From the NCBI GenBank assembly GCA_944381485.1, contig CALWLI010000011.1:81531-145530 (forward strand): 64,000 bases of DNA, given 5' to 3'. Positions within the stretch are counted from its first letter, which is position 1. Each line of letters begins with the position of its first letter. Below the pieces are notes generated by a model. The model saw only the letters and a list, made by a program, of their open reading frames with translations. It had not been told where the DNA came from and did no database searches. Position numbers and translations under genes: made by a program. This document shows, in pieces, positions 50,074 through 59,811 of the stretch. This stretch comes from an uncultured Lachnospiraceae bacterium (GTDB lineage Bacteria > Bacillota > Clostridia > Lachnospirales > Lachnospiraceae).

Positions 50074-51795
50074 GTGGAACTGAAGAGCATGGATGCGGCC
50101 CTGCTGAAAAGATGCTTTATTGCAGGCGCCAAAAACCTGGAAAAAAATAAAGAGTACATAAATGAACTTAATGTGTTCCCTGTACCTGACGGAGATACGG
50201 GAACAAACATGACAATGACCATCATCTCTGCCGCCAAGGCTGTCAGCGAGTGTCCCGACGATATGGAGGCGGTATGCAAAGCCATATCTCAGGGCTCCTT
50301 AAGGGGAGCGAGGGGAAACTCCGGAGTAATACTTTCGCAGCTTCTGAGAGGCTTTACAAAGGTGGTAAAGGAACATGAGGACATAGATGCAAAGATTCTG
50401 TCCGAGTCCTTCGGAAGGGCTGTGGAGACTGCCTATAAGGCGGTAATGAAGCCCAAGGAAGGCACCATACTCACAGTGGCCAAGGGCATGTCGGAAAAGA
50501 TAAAGGAGCTCTGTGAGGATAAGGATGACATCCTTGAGATACTCTCGGAAACTGTAGAATATGGAGATGAAGTCCTTAGCAGGACACCTGACATGCTTCC
50601 TGTACTTAAGGAGGCGGGCGTGGTGGACTCCGGAGGCCAGGGCCTGATGACGGCCATGAAGGGAGCACTTGCAGCCCTTAAGTCAGACGATGAAGCGTTT
50701 AGTGACTTTGGAGCCGACTTTGAGACTTCGGCTTCTCCTTCTGCCGAAAGCCATGGAGAGTCCGGAGAAAGAGGCCGGATCTCCACAGACGATATAAAAT
50801 TCGGATACTGCACCGAGTTTCTTATAAATTTGGTAAAGCCCATGACAGAGAAGGAGACAGAGGGCTTTAAGGCCTTTTTGGAGTCAATAGGTGATTCCAT
50901 AGTATGTGTGGCTGATGATGACATAGTTAAGGTACACGTCCATACAAATCATCCCGGTCAGGCCTTTGAGGAGGGACTTAAGTTCGGATCACTCTCCCGC
51001 ATGAAGGTAGACAATATGAGGGAGGAGCATGAGGAGCGACTTATCAAGGATGCCTCAAGGATAGCGGCTGAAGAAAAGGCGGAAAGAGAAAGAGAAAAAG
51101 AGGAAGAGCCTGCCACTGAGGCCTGTCCGGAGCACAAGGAAAACGGCTTTGTGGCAGTTTGTGCGGGTGAGGGCTTGGCAGAGATATTCAGGGGTCTGGG
51201 AGTTGACAGAGTCATTGAAGGCGGTCAGACCATGAATCCCTCCACCGAGGATATCTTGGAGGCCATAGAGGCTGTAAACGCGGACAATGTGTTTATACTT
51301 CCCAACAACAAAAACATAATACTTGCGGCGGAGCAGGCGGCAAAGCTTGCAGGTTCAAAAAATATAAAAGTTATCCCGACAAAAACTGTACCTCAGGGCA
51401 TCAGCGCGCTTATAAGCTTTGCAGAGGGACTTGATGCTGATGAGAATGCCTCCTCCATGGAGGAAGCGGCAGGATGCGTAAAGACGGGACAGATTACCTA
51501 TGCTGTAAGAAATACTTCCGCTCTCGGAAAAGAGATAAAAGAGGGCGACATTATGGGTATCGGGGACCGCGGGATCCTTGCCGTCGGAGAGATACTTAAC
51601 ATTACTACTTTAGAAACTGTGAGGGCCATGGCAGACAGCTCCAGCGAGCTCATAACTGTATACAGAGGCTCGGATGTGAAGGAGGAGGATGCTGAGGCTC
51701 TGTGCGACAGCATAAGAGAAGCCTTCCCCGAGTGTGAAGTGGAGCTTCAGTACGGCGGCCAGCCTGTCTATTACTACATAGTATCAGTGGAGTAG
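50074..51795 (+). CDS. DAK2 domain fatty acid kinase-like protein (YloV/FakA)
   Basis: A 573-residue protein. The N-terminal DAK2 domain has the nucleotide/metal motif NVFPVPDGDTGTNM (about residue 34) and RGARGNSGVILSQLLRGF (about 90). A middle FakA-type region and a C-terminal DhaK-like part follow (IIAEQAAKLAGSKNIKVIPTKTVPQGISAL). In Staphylococcus FakA phosphorylates fatty acids bound to FakB. A charged Glu/Lys-rich linker (about 330-350) joins the parts. Starts with GTG 7 nt after GGAGGT; 12 nt after the Gls24 gene. Confidence 0.9.
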   Translation: MELKSMDAALLKRCFIAGAKNLEKNKEYINELNVFPVPDGDTGTNMTMTIISAAKAVSECPDDMEAVCKAISQGSLRGARGNSGVILSQLLRGFTKVVKEHEDIDAKILSESFGRAVETAYKAVMKPKEGTILTVAKGMSEKIKELCEDKDDILEILSETVEYGDEVLSRTPDMLPVLKEAGVVDSGGQGLMTAMKGALAALKSDDEAFSDFGADFETSASPSAESHGESGERGRISTDDIKFGYCTEFLINLVKPMTEKETEGFKAFLESIGDSIVCVADDDIVKVHVHTNHPGQAFEEGLKFGSLSRMKVDNMREEHEERLIKDASRIAAEEKAEREREKEEEPATEACPEHKENGFVAVCAGEGLAEIFRGLGVDRVIEGGQTMNPSTEDILEAIEAVNADNVFILPNNKNIILAAEQAAKLAGSKNIKVIPTKTVPQGISALISFAEGLDADENASSMEEAAGCVKTGQITYAVRNTSALGKEIKEGDIMGIGDRGILAVGEILNITTLETVRAMADSSSELITVYRGSDVKEEDAEALCDSIREAFPECEVELQYGGQPVYYYIVSVE

Positions 51796-51797
51796 GT

Positions 51798-53870
51798 ATG
51801 ACGGACAGTATACTGGCAATAAAGGGTGTCGGAGAGAAGACGGCTGAGCTTTTTTACCGGGTAGGCATAAGAACGACAGATGAGCTGATGCATTATTATC
51901 CTACAGGCTATGATAGGCTCTCGGAGCCCGAACCACTGTACAAGCTTACTCCGGGCAAAATCTGCACGGCGGAGGGAGTCCTTACAAAGGATGCACAGCT
52001 AAATGTATTTAAGGGGCTGAAGATAGTTAACGCCTACATATCCGACATGACCGGAAGGCTGCAGCTCTCCTGGTATAATTTCCCTTATGTAAAAGGAAGC
52101 CTGAAAGCCGGATCGCGTTACGTGTTCAGAGGAAGAGTATATGAAAAAAACGGCAGGCTTATTATGCAGCAGCCGAAGATATACGATCCCGCTGAATACA
52201 GGAACGTGCTTTCAGGAAGATTACTGCCTCTCTATCCCCTGACAAAGGGTCTTACCCATGTCATGATAAGGAAGGCTGTCAGAGAATATGTAAACAATAA
52301 AAAGGAGGAGAGGGAGTATTTACCTGCTCCTCTTTTAGCGCGTCTTTCCATGAGCGATATAGATACAGCTCTTAAGGAGATACATTTTCCTCCCTCTGAG
52401 GAAAGGCTTAAAGCGGCGGAGAGAAGGCTTGTCTTTGATGAATTCTTCTTTTTCATGTTGATGAGCACGAGCCTTAAAAGATCAAATGACAGACTGAGCT
52501 CTGCCTTTGTCACGAGACCTCCTGTAAAGCTTTTATCCTTTATTGCAGGACTTCCCTATGAGCTTACAAAGCCTCAGCTTGACGCATATAAGTCAATAGC
52601 AAGAGACATGTCCTCGGGGAAGGTCATGAACAGGCTCATACAGGGAGACGTGGGTTCCGGAAAGACTATAGTCGCAGTCCTTGCGATGCTTAATGCTGTG
52701 CTTAACGGCTATCAGGCTGTTCTCATGGCTCCCACAGAGGTGCTGGCGGCTCAGCATTATGAGACTGTGAGAGAGCTCATTGAGGCTTGGGATCCGGACA
52801 TAAGCTGTGTTCTCCTTACAGGCTCCATGAGCGCAAAGGAAAAAAAGTTAGCCTGTGATATGATAGAGAATGGTGAGGCGAATATAGTTATAGGAACTCA
52901 CGCTCTTATACAGGATAAAATAAGTTTTTCTTCTCCGGGCCTTATGGTAACCGACGAACAGCACAGATTCGGAGTGAGGCAGAGAGAGCTCCTTGGGAAA
53001 AAGGGAGAGGATCCCCATGTACTTGTCATGAGTGCCACTCCTATACCCAGAACTCTTGCTCTCATGATCTACGGAGACCTGGACATTTCTGTCATAGACT
53101 CAATGCCCAAGGGAAGACTTCCGGTAAAAAATTGTGTGGTTGGTCCGGGATACAGGAAAAATGCTTACAGCTTCATAGCTGAAGAGATAAAAAAGGGGCA
53201 TCAGGCCTATGTGATATGCTCAAGAGTGGAGTCATCAGAGGAAAGTGAGGAAGAAAGCGGCACAGAAGAGGACAATATAGTAAATGTCAATGACTACGCC
53301 GCAAAGCTCAGAAAAATATTCCCTGAAAATATAAGGATAGAGACTCTGTACGGCAGCATGAAGTCCGAAGAAAAAGACAGAGTGATGAGAGACTTTAAGG
53401 AGAAAAAGTCGGACATACTTGTGGCGACAACTGTTGTGGAGGTAGGCGTGGATGTGCCGAATGCCACAGTCATAATGATAGAAAATGCGGAGAGGTTCGG
53501 ACTTGCCCAGCTCCATCAGCTGAGAGGAAGAGTGGGAAGGGGAAAGGACCAATCCTACTGCATAATGATAAACTGCTCTGACAGTGAGAGAGCTAAAGAG
53601 AGACTTGACATATTAAACAGGAGCAATGACGGATTTGAGATAGCCGAGGCTGATTTAAAGCTCAGAGGCCCCGGGGACATATTCGGAGTAAGACAGAGCG
53701 GAGAGCTTGAATTTAAGCTGGGAGACATATACAGAGACTCAGAGCTCCTCTATGCCGCATCTGCTGAAGCCAAGAGGCTTTTAGACGAGGATGAGAGACT
53801 CGAAAGACCCGAGAACAGGGAGATAGGAAGAAAGCTTTCCTGGCTTAAGGAAAGCTGCAGCAGGGCATAA
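51798..53870 (+). CDS. recG: ATP-dependent DNA helicase RecG
   Basis: Branch-migration helicase that remodels stalled forks, 690 residues. A wedge/OB domain at the start (IKGVGEKTAELFYRVGIRTTDELMHYYP), helicase motifs I (GDVGSGKT, about 285), II (TDEQHRFG), III (MSATPIPRT), and V-VI (VEVGVDVPNATVIMIENAERFGLAQLHQLRGRVGRG) and the RecG end (LKLRGPGDIFGVRQSG) are all visible. It starts 2 nt after the yloV stop. Confidence 0.96.
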   Translation: MTDSILAIKGVGEKTAELFYRVGIRTTDELMHYYPTGYDRLSEPEPLYKLTPGKICTAEGVLTKDAQLNVFKGLKIVNAYISDMTGRLQLSWYNFPYVKGSLKAGSRYVFRGRVYEKNGRLIMQQPKIYDPAEYRNVLSGRLLPLYPLTKGLTHVMIRKAVREYVNNKKEEREYLPAPLLARLSMSDIDTALKEIHFPPSEERLKAAERRLVFDEFFFFMLMSTSLKRSNDRLSSAFVTRPPVKLLSFIAGLPYELTKPQLDAYKSIARDMSSGKVMNRLIQGDVGSGKTIVAVLAMLNAVLNGYQAVLMAPTEVLAAQHYETVRELIEAWDPDISCVLLTGSMSAKEKKLACDMIENGEANIVIGTHALIQDKISFSSPGLMVTDEQHRFGVRQRELLGKKGEDPHVLVMSATPIPRTLALMIYGDLDISVIDSMPKGRLPVKNCVVGPGYRKNAYSFIAEEIKKGHQAYVICSRVESSEESEEESGTEEDNIVNVNDYAAKLRKIFPENIRIETLYGSMKSEEKDRVMRDFKEKKSDILVATTVVEVGVDVPNATVIMIENAERFGLAQLHQLRGRVGRGKDQSYCIMINCSDSERAKERLDILNRSNDGFEIAEADLKLRGPGDIFGVRQSGELEFKLGDIYRDSELLYAASAEAKRLLDEDERLERPENREIGRKLSWLKESCSRA

Positions 53871-53889
53871 AAAAACCTTAAGGAAACTG

Positions 53890-53916
53890 TAATATTTTGG
53901 CGGCCAATATTATTTT
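53890..53916 (+). terminator. Possible weak terminator after recG
   Basis: TAATATTTTGG and CCAATATTA can pair with a two-base bulge, CGG loop, followed by TTTT. Weak and AT-rich. Confidence 0.35.
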
Positions 53917-53924
53917 ATATTCGC

Positions 53925-53953
53925 TTGCATATATAGATTTCTTAGGTTAAAAT
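53925..53953 (+). promoter_or_regulatory. Promoter of rsmD-coaD
   Basis: TTGCAT (53925-53930), 17-nt spacer, TAAAAT (53948-53953). Confidence 0.5.
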
Positions 53954-53984
53954 TAAAATGTTGATTGTAAAATCGGAGTGAAAA

Positions 53985-54542
53985 ATGAGAGTTATAGCAG
54001 GAACAGCGAGAAGCGTGCCCCTTGTTGCGCCGAGAGGACTTGACACAAGGCCTACTACGGACAGGATAAAGGAGACACTTTTCAATATCATACAAAATGA
54101 CGTAGGTGAGGCCCTGGTGCTTGACATATTTGCGGGCTCAGGAGCCATAGGTATAGAGGCCCTCAGCAGAGGAGCAAAAAAGGCTGTATTTATAGATAAT
54201 TCACGTCAGGCGGCAGACTGCATAACCCAAAATCTTAAAAAGACGAAACTTGACGGATCCGCTTCTGTACTTCAGACAGACGCTGTATCAGCCATAGCAA
54301 GGCTTGAGAGAGAGGGCGAGGTCTTTGACCTTGTATTCATGGATCCGCCCTACGGAGGAAGACTTTGGACTCCTGTTTTGTCAGCTCTCAGAAATTCCAA
54401 GATAATAGACATCAATACCTTAATAATAATAGAAGAAAGCCTGTCTGAGGATTTTCCCGAGGAGCTTATTCAGGGCTATGAGAAGATACGGGAGAAGTGC
54501 TACAAAAATCAGAAGCATGTATTTTTCAGGATCAGAGGTTAA
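53985..54542 (+). CDS. rsmD: 16S rRNA (guanine(966)-N2)-methyltransferase
   Basis: A 185-residue SAM enzyme. [34 protein letters not shown] is the family N-terminus. [20 protein letters not shown] binds SAM (about 46), and the catalytic DPPY is in FMDPPYGG. Standard neighbour of coaD. Confidence 0.95.
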   Translation: MRVIAGTARSVPLVAPRGLDTRPTTDRIKETLFNIIQNDVGEALVLDIFAGSGAIGIEALSRGAKKAVFIDNSRQAADCITQNLKKTKLDGSASVLQTDAVSAIARLEREGEVFDLVFMDPPYGGRLWTPVLSALRNSKIIDINTLIIIEESLSEDFPEELIQGYEKIREKCYKNQKHVFFRIRG

Positions 54543-54544
54543 GC

Positions 54545-55036
54545 ATGACTAAAGCTATATACCCGGGGAGCTTTGATCCCATCACAAACGGACACACGGA
54601 CATCATAGAGCGCAGCGCAGGAATGGTGGATCATCTTATAATTGCTGTTCTTAAAAACAATGCAAAATCTCCCTTGTTCACGGTCGATGAGCGCATTGAA
54701 ATGATCAAAAAAGTCACTTCCCATCTGAAAAATGTATCTGTTGAGACATTTGACGGACTGCTCATTGATTTTGCAAAAAAGAGTGGTGCTTCAGTAATAG
54801 TAAGAGGGTTGAGAGCGGTCACGGATTTTGAATACGAGCTGCAGATGGCCCAGACAAACCGGGTTTTGGCCCCCTCCGTGGACACAATATTTTTGACTAC
54901 CAATTTGAAGTATTCTTATCTCAGCTCAAGCATAGTTAAGGAAATAGCAGGCTATGGCGGAGACATATCGGAATTTGTGTCTCCATATGTTGAAAAAATG
55001 ATGAAAGAAAAACTGAAGGGGAGAGATACAGTATGA
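54545..55036 (+). CDS. coaD: Phosphopantetheine adenylyltransferase
   Basis: Penultimate enzyme of CoA synthesis, 163 residues. The T/SxGH-type motif is in [17 protein letters not shown], with [28 protein letters not shown] and the end [19 protein letters not shown]. An upstream in-frame ATG (54497) lies inside rsmD; the AGAGGTT ribosome site supports ATG 54545. The stop overlaps the next gene by 4 nt (ATGA). Confidence 0.95.
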   Translation: MTKAIYPGSFDPITNGHTDIIERSAGMVDHLIIAVLKNNAKSPLFTVDERIEMIKKVTSHLKNVSVETFDGLLIDFAKKSGASVIVRGLRAVTDFEYELQMAQTNRVLAPSVDTIFLTTNLKYSYLSSSIVKEIAGYGGDISEFVSPYVEKMMKEKLKGRDTV

Positions 55037-55626
55037 GCAGGATAGAGCAACTTATAAACGAAATTGAGGAATATATAGACAGCTGCAAATATCAGCCGTT
55101 ATCAAATACAAAGATATTGGTGAACAAGGAGGAGATGGAGGAGCTTCTTGTAGAGCTCAGGCTCCGCGTTCCCGAGGAGATCAAAAAATATCAAAAGATA
55201 ATAAATCAGCAGGAGGCAATACTTGCTGATGCCCGCTCTCAGGCTGAGAGCATGATAGCTGACGCCACTGCCCAGACCAATGAACTGGTCAGTGATCACG
55301 AGGTAATGCAGAGGGCCTATGCCAAGGCGAACGAGATACTTGAGGAGGCCAAGGCTCAGGCTCAGGAGATAGTGGACGGAGCCGTAAGTGATGCAAACAG
55401 CATCAGACAGGGTGCAATACAGTATACCGACAATATGCTCAGCAGCCTCCAGGATATAGCAAGCAGGAGCATCGAGAGCACGAGATCAAGATACGATGCG
55501 CTGCTGGGGGACCTTCAGAGTGTTTATGAGACTTGTACCCGGAACAGAAACGAGCTTGCAAGCGGTGTAATGCAGCAGGCCGTGAACGTTCAGGACCGGG
55601 AGAATTATGAACAGGAAAATAATTGA
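55033..55626 (+). CDS. Coiled-coil protein, ATP-synthase-b/DivIVA-like, unknown function
   Basis: A 197-residue protein, almost all alpha-helical. After [36 protein letters not shown] it forms long heptads rich in Ala, Gln and Glu ([42 protein letters not shown]). It resembles proteins automatically called ATPase subunit or vacuolar ATPase H in Clostridia, but has no catalytic motif. Likely a scaffold at the membrane or division site (inference). Four-nt overlap with coaD and 20-nt overlap with the HAD gene. Confidence 0.75.
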   Translation: MSRIEQLINEIEEYIDSCKYQPLSNTKILVNKEEMEELLVELRLRVPEEIKKYQKIINQQEAILADARSQAESMIADATAQTNELVSDHEVMQRAYAKANEILEEAKAQAQEIVDGAVSDANSIRQGAIQYTDNMLSSLQDIASRSIESTRSRYDALLGDLQSVYETCTRNRNELASGVMQQAVNVQDRENYEQENN

Positions 55627-56290
55627 TGCAGCTTCAAAATGTGATGCTGTGATCTTTGATTTTGATGGTACTCTTGTCGATTCTATGTGGATGTGGAAGC
55701 AGATCGACATAGAGTACCTTGCTCGTTTCGGAATCAGTCTTGGGGAAGAGGGAGCAAAACGCCTGCAGAAGGATATAGAGGGCATGAGCTTCACGGAGAC
55801 TGCCGTATATTTTAAAGACAGCTTTCACATTCCGTATGATACTGAGAGGATAAAAGCCGACTGGGAAAATATGTCGGTGGAAAAGTACCGCAGAGAGGTC
55901 AAGCTTAAGCCCTATGCAAGGGACTTTTTGAATTTCTTAAAAGAAAAAGGAAAGAAGCTGGGTATAGCCACCTCGAACGGAAGGGAGATGGTTGATGCCT
56001 GCATGAATTCCCTGGGCATAAGCTCATACTTTGATCGGGTAGCCATAGCCTGCGAGGTCAGCAGAGGGAAGCCCTTTCCCGACATATATCTTCTGGTCTC
56101 GGAGGAGCTCTCGGCAAGTCCTGAGTCCTGTCTGGTATTTGAGGATGTGCCGGCAGGAATAATCGCAGGAAAGCGGGCGGGAATGAAGGTCTGCGCTGTG
56201 GAGGATGACTTCTCCGCAGGAATGCGAGAGGAGAAGAAGTCTCTGGCTGACTTTTATATCAGAGACTACAGCGAGATAATCCCGTCATAA
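55607..56290 (+). CDS. HAD family hydrolase (beta-phosphoglucomutase-like)
   Basis: A 227-residue phosphatase or phosphomutase. Motif I D-x-D-G-T in IFDFDGTLVDSMWMW (about residue 17), motif II S/T in GIATSNGREM (about 126), motif III Lys in SRGKPFPDIYL, and the DD/ED-type motif IV in LVFEDVPAGIIAGKRAGM. Substrate unknown, likely a sugar phosphate. Its stop codon lies in the first unit of a 16-bp tandem repeat. Confidence 0.88.
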   Translation: MNRKIIDAASKCDAVIFDFDGTLVDSMWMWKQIDIEYLARFGISLGEEGAKRLQKDIEGMSFTETAVYFKDSFHIPYDTERIKADWENMSVEKYRREVKLKPYARDFLNFLKEKGKKLGIATSNGREMVDACMNSLGISSYFDRVAIACEVSRGKPFPDIYLLVSEELSASPESCLVFEDVPAGIIAGKRAGMKVCAVEDDFSAGMREEKKSLADFYIRDYSEIIPS

Positions 56291-56383
56291 AGAATAAGAG
56301 CAATAAAGAATAAGAGCAATAAAGATTAAGACTAACGAAGAATAAGTCTAACGAAGAATAAGTCTGACAAAGAATAAGAGCGG
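56288..56383. repeat. Six tandem 16-bp repeats
   Basis: Units at 56288, 56304, 56320, 56336, 56352 and 56368, each 16 nt. The first two are identical (TAAAGAATAAGAGCAA); the others differ at two to four positions. The array begins with the TAA stop of the HAD gene and ends 17 nt before the SDR gene, whose ribosome site AAAGGAAC follows it. Confidence 0.92.
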
Positions 56384-56400
56384 TACTGAAAGGAACAGCA

Positions 56401-57195
56401 ATGTACATCGCGATAATTACCGGGGCATCCTCGGGAATGGGCAGAAAATGTGGGGAGATCCTTGCGGATAAGCTTAGAAAGGCGGATGAGATCTGGCTTA
56501 TTGCAAGGCGTGAGAGAGCTATGACGGAGCTTGCCCACAGCCTTCCCAAATCCAAAAGAGAAAAAATCAGGATCATAGAGGGAGACCTTACAGAGGACGC
56601 AGCTTTTGAAAGGATCAGTGAGATGCTCTCCGAAAAGAAGCCCAAGATACTGTTCCTTGTAAATGCGGCAGGCTTCGGGAAAATAGGCTGTACAGAGGAG
56701 CTCTGCGAGAAAATACAGTCTGACATGATAAGGCTTAATGTGGAGGCCTTAGTCAGACTCACAAGGATATGCCTTCCCTACATGGCTGACAGAGTCGGCA
56801 GGATAATCAATTTTGCCTCAGCGGCCGCCTTTCTTCCTCAGCCGGGCTTTGCGGTCTACGCCGCCTCGAAGTCCTTTGTCTTAAGCTTTTCCGAAGCTTT
56901 GAATTATGAGCTGAGGCATAGAGAGATAAGTGTCACTGCAGTCTGTCCCGGGCCTGTAAAGACAGAGTTTTTCGACCTTGCGGAGGAATTTGAGGAGATA
57001 GCTCTCTACAAAAAGCTGGTGATCGCAAAGCCTGAGAAGGTAGTAAAAAAAGCTCTGAGAGACTCTGTCAGAAGGAGACCTGTGTCGGTATATGGCATTT
57101 CTATGAAGGGCTTGAGGATAATAAGCAGGATATTGCCTCACAGACTTGTGTTTAAAGTGATGTCTGCTGCGGATAAAAAAGATCGGAGACAGTAA
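56401..57195 (+). CDS. Short-chain dehydrogenase/reductase
   Basis: A 264-residue NAD(P)-dependent oxidoreductase of the classical SDR type. T-G-x3-G-x-G-like cofactor motif in IITGASSGMGRKCGE, NAAGFG (NNAG type), the catalytic Ser region NFASAAAFLPQPGFAVYAASK with Tyr-x3-Lys, and CPGPVKTEFF. The Arg pair after the first strand region (ARRERAM) points to NADPH. Substrate unknown. It follows the 16-bp repeat array. Confidence 0.88.
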   Translation: MYIAIITGASSGMGRKCGEILADKLRKADEIWLIARRERAMTELAHSLPKSKREKIRIIEGDLTEDAAFERISEMLSEKKPKILFLVNAAGFGKIGCTEELCEKIQSDMIRLNVEALVRLTRICLPYMADRVGRIINFASAAAFLPQPGFAVYAASKSFVLSFSEALNYELRHREISVTAVCPGPVKTEFFDLAEEFEEIALYKKLVIAKPEKVVKKALRDSVRRRPVSVYGISMKGLRIISRILPHRLVFKVMSAADKKDRRQ

Positions 57196-57204
57196 GGATC
57201 ATAT

Positions 57205-58191
57205 ATGCAAAAAATAACAGTGGGAAAAAATGAAGCCGGACAGAGTCTTTTAAAGCTTCTGTCAAAGAGGCTCAACACAGCACCCAAAAGCTTCATATAC
57301 AAGATGCTCAGGAAAAAAAATATTGAGCTGAACGGAAAGAAAACGGACGGGTCCGTCATTCTCAGAGAGGGTGACGAGGTCAGTCTGTTTCTTTCTGATG
57401 AGACGATAGATAAGTTTTCATCACAAAAAATGCTTCCACAGGAAGGAAAAACTTCCACCAGAGCATTAAAAATTGTCTACGAAGATGATAATATATTGAT
57501 AGCGGACAAACCTCAGGGCTTACTTTCACAGTCGGCCGCTTTGGGGGATGACTCTGTAAATGAAAGGATCATAGCATATCTTATCTCAGAGTCCAAGCTC
57601 TCAATAAAGGAGCTTGAGACTTTCAGGCCTTCTATCTGTAACAGACTTGACCGCAATACAGGCGGTCTCATAACCTTTGGGAAAACTCTTCCCGCCCTTC
57701 AAATACTCAACAAGGCATTTGCCTCAAGAGATCTGAAAAAGTATTATCTGTGTGTGGTGAGAGGAGCTGTGGACAGCTCAGGACTTTTTGAGGCATATCT
57801 CTCAAAGGATGAGAAGACCAACAAGGTGACTGTGACAAAGAAGCCCGTAAAGTCCGCGAAAGAAAATGATACGGATCTTATTAAAACGGAATATGAGCCC
57901 TTAAGAAGGGGGAAGGATTTCACCCTTTTAAGAGTACATCTTATAACAGGAAAATCCCATCAGATAAGGGCCCATCTTGCCATGCTGGGGCATCCTATCG
58001 CAGGGGATCCGAAATACGGAGATCCGAAGGTCAACAAAAAATTGGAAAGGGAATTCGGCGTCAGGTATCAGCTTCTATACTCCTATGAGCTTACTATGCC
58101 TGAAAAAATGGAGGAGCCTTTGTCATATCTTGAAGGCAGGACCTTTAGGGGTACAGTGCCTGAGATATTCAACATATTGACGGCTGATTAG
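57205..58191 (+). CDS. RluA family pseudouridine synthase (RluC/D-like)
   Basis: A 328-residue rRNA or tRNA pseudouridine synthase. An N-terminal S4 domain (SLLKLLSKRLNTAPKSFIYKMLRKKNIELNGKK) is followed by the catalytic domain with the RLD motif in ICNRLDRNTGGLI (catalytic Asp about 150) and LLRVHLITGKSHQIRAHLAMLGHPIAGDPKYGD. It lies 9 nt after the SDR gene. The exact RNA target is not clear. Confidence 0.9.
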   Translation: MQKITVGKNEAGQSLLKLLSKRLNTAPKSFIYKMLRKKNIELNGKKTDGSVILREGDEVSLFLSDETIDKFSSQKMLPQEGKTSTRALKIVYEDDNILIADKPQGLLSQSAALGDDSVNERIIAYLISESKLSIKELETFRPSICNRLDRNTGGLITFGKTLPALQILNKAFASRDLKKYYLCVVRGAVDSSGLFEAYLSKDEKTNKVTVTKKPVKSAKENDTDLIKTEYEPLRRGKDFTLLRVHLITGKSHQIRAHLAMLGHPIAGDPKYGDPKVNKKLEREFGVRYQLLYSYELTMPEKMEEPLSYLEGRTFRGTVPEIFNILTAD

Positions 58192-58224
58192 TCCGCTAAG
58201 CCTGTTTCGCCGAAAAGGAAAGAC

Positions 58225-59808
58225 ATGTTTGCAAAAGTGATAACTGCAGGCGTTTTCGGAGTCAAGGGCTTTAAGGTAGAGACAGAGACGGACAGCTCTA
58301 CGGGCTTTCCCTCCTTCAACATGGTAGGAGCCCTGTCAAAGGAGGTGAAGGAGGCCAGGTTTCGTGTGAGCACAGCCCTCAAAAATTCGGGCTATTCCAT
58401 CAGACCTAAGAAATACACGGTAAATCTGTCTCCTGCGGGAATAAACAAAGAGGGTACGGGCTATGACCTTTCAATAGCTGTTGCCGTGCTCATATCCGAC
58501 GGAGTCCTTAAGAATGAGATAACGGACATAATAAAAAACTATGCATTTATCGGCGAGCTGGGACTTGACGGCGAGGTAAAGCCTGTAAGAGGAGTCTTAC
58601 CCATGTCTGTGGAGCTCTCGGAAAATGGAGTGTCGGGCATAATAACCTCCTTTGAAAACGCGGCTGAGGCGTCTCTCTCGGGAATGTCTGAGGTCATAGG
58701 AGTCAGGACTCTAAGGGAGCTTATGTCCCTTTTAAAAAGCAGAGATGCATTCTTCGGTTTTACGAGGACAAAAAAGCCTGACTTTAAGCCTGAAGCAGGT
58801 AATGAGCCGGATTTTTCCGAGGTGAAGGGGCAGGAATATATAAAGAGAGCAATGGAGATAGCCGCCTCGGGAGGGCACAACATTCTCTTGACAGGGCCTG
58901 CAGGTACAGGGAAGACCATGTTGGCCTCAAGACTTCCCGGTATACTTCCGAGGCTTACCCCCGAAGAAGATCTTAAGATATCAGAAATATACAGTATATG
59001 CGGGCTTTTGCCCCATGACAGGCCACTGCTTGGAAAAAGGCCTTTCAGAGCACCACATCATTCTGTTACACCGACAGCCCTTACGGGAGGCGGGGTCTGC
59101 GCCCGGCCCGGAGAGCTTTCTCTCGCATCAAAAGGAGTTCTCTTTCTGGATGAACTTCCACTGTTTCCCCAAGCGACAATTGAATTATTGAGACAGCCCT
59201 TGGAGTCAAAGAAAATAACTGTCACAAGGCTCAAGGGGGTGTTTGAGTACCCGGCGGATTTCCTTTTTGTGGCGGCCATGAATCCCTGCCCCTGCGGATT
59301 TTACCCTGACAGGGCGAAGTGCAGGTGCACAGAGGCAAAAATACGGACATATCAAGCCTCCATCTCAAAGCCTCTGATGGAAAGGATAGATATATGTGCA
59401 AGGACAAGGATCCCTGATTTTGAGGAGCTGGGAAGAAAGAGTGGCGGTGAACGATCTGAAAAGATAAGGGAGAGAGTCGAGGAGACCAGGGAGAGACAGC
59501 TGTACAGAATAAAGAAATATTTTCCCGAGGAGGCCTGTGCTGTGAGCTCAAACAGCAGGCTTACAGGCAGGATGACAGAGGACTTTTGCAGACTTGGGAG
59601 CAGGGAGGAGGAGTTTATCAGGGATATTTTTAGAAAGAAAGGCCTCAGCGCAAGGCTCTACCATAAGGTGCTGAGGCTTTCAAGGACCATTGCGGACATG
59701 GAGGGAAGCGAAGCCATAGCCATGAGACATATCGCTGAGGCCTGTGCCTTAAGAAACGGCGATGACAGCCTGTGGCACCCTGAAATTTCTGAAAGAAAGG
59801 AGAGTTGA
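58225..59808 (+). CDS. comM: YifB/ComM family Mg-chelatase-like AAA ATPase
   Basis: A 527-residue helicase that in other species drives branch migration during natural transformation. The N-terminal ChlI-like region contains SFNMVGALSKEVKEARFRV; Walker A is GPAGTGKTMLASRLPGILP (about residue 230), Walker B VLFLDELPLF, and the C-terminal Mg_chelatase_C part has AAMNPCPCGFY, a CxC-type segment CRCTEAKI and the arginine finger region. Next to dprA, another DNA-processing gene. Confidence 0.92.
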   Translation: MFAKVITAGVFGVKGFKVETETDSSTGFPSFNMVGALSKEVKEARFRVSTALKNSGYSIRPKKYTVNLSPAGINKEGTGYDLSIAVAVLISDGVLKNEITDIIKNYAFIGELGLDGEVKPVRGVLPMSVELSENGVSGIITSFENAAEASLSGMSEVIGVRTLRELMSLLKSRDAFFGFTRTKKPDFKPEAGNEPDFSEVKGQEYIKRAMEIAASGGHNILLTGPAGTGKTMLASRLPGILPRLTPEEDLKISEIYSICGLLPHDRPLLGKRPFRAPHHSVTPTALTGGGVCARPGELSLASKGVLFLDELPLFPQATIELLRQPLESKKITVTRLKGVFEYPADFLFVAAMNPCPCGFYPDRAKCRCTEAKIRTYQASISKPLMERIDICARTRIPDFEELGRKSGGERSEKIRERVEETRERQLYRIKKYFPEEACAVSSNSRLTGRMTEDFCRLGSREEEFIRDIFRKKGLSARLYHKVLRLSRTIADMEGSEAIAMRHIAEACALRNGDDSLWHPEISERKES

Positions 59809-59811
59809 GAG

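Noticed and set aside
54497-54544. Upstream start for coaD inside rsmD
   Set aside because: The family begins at [12 protein letters not shown]; the extra residues are rsmD sequence in another frame.
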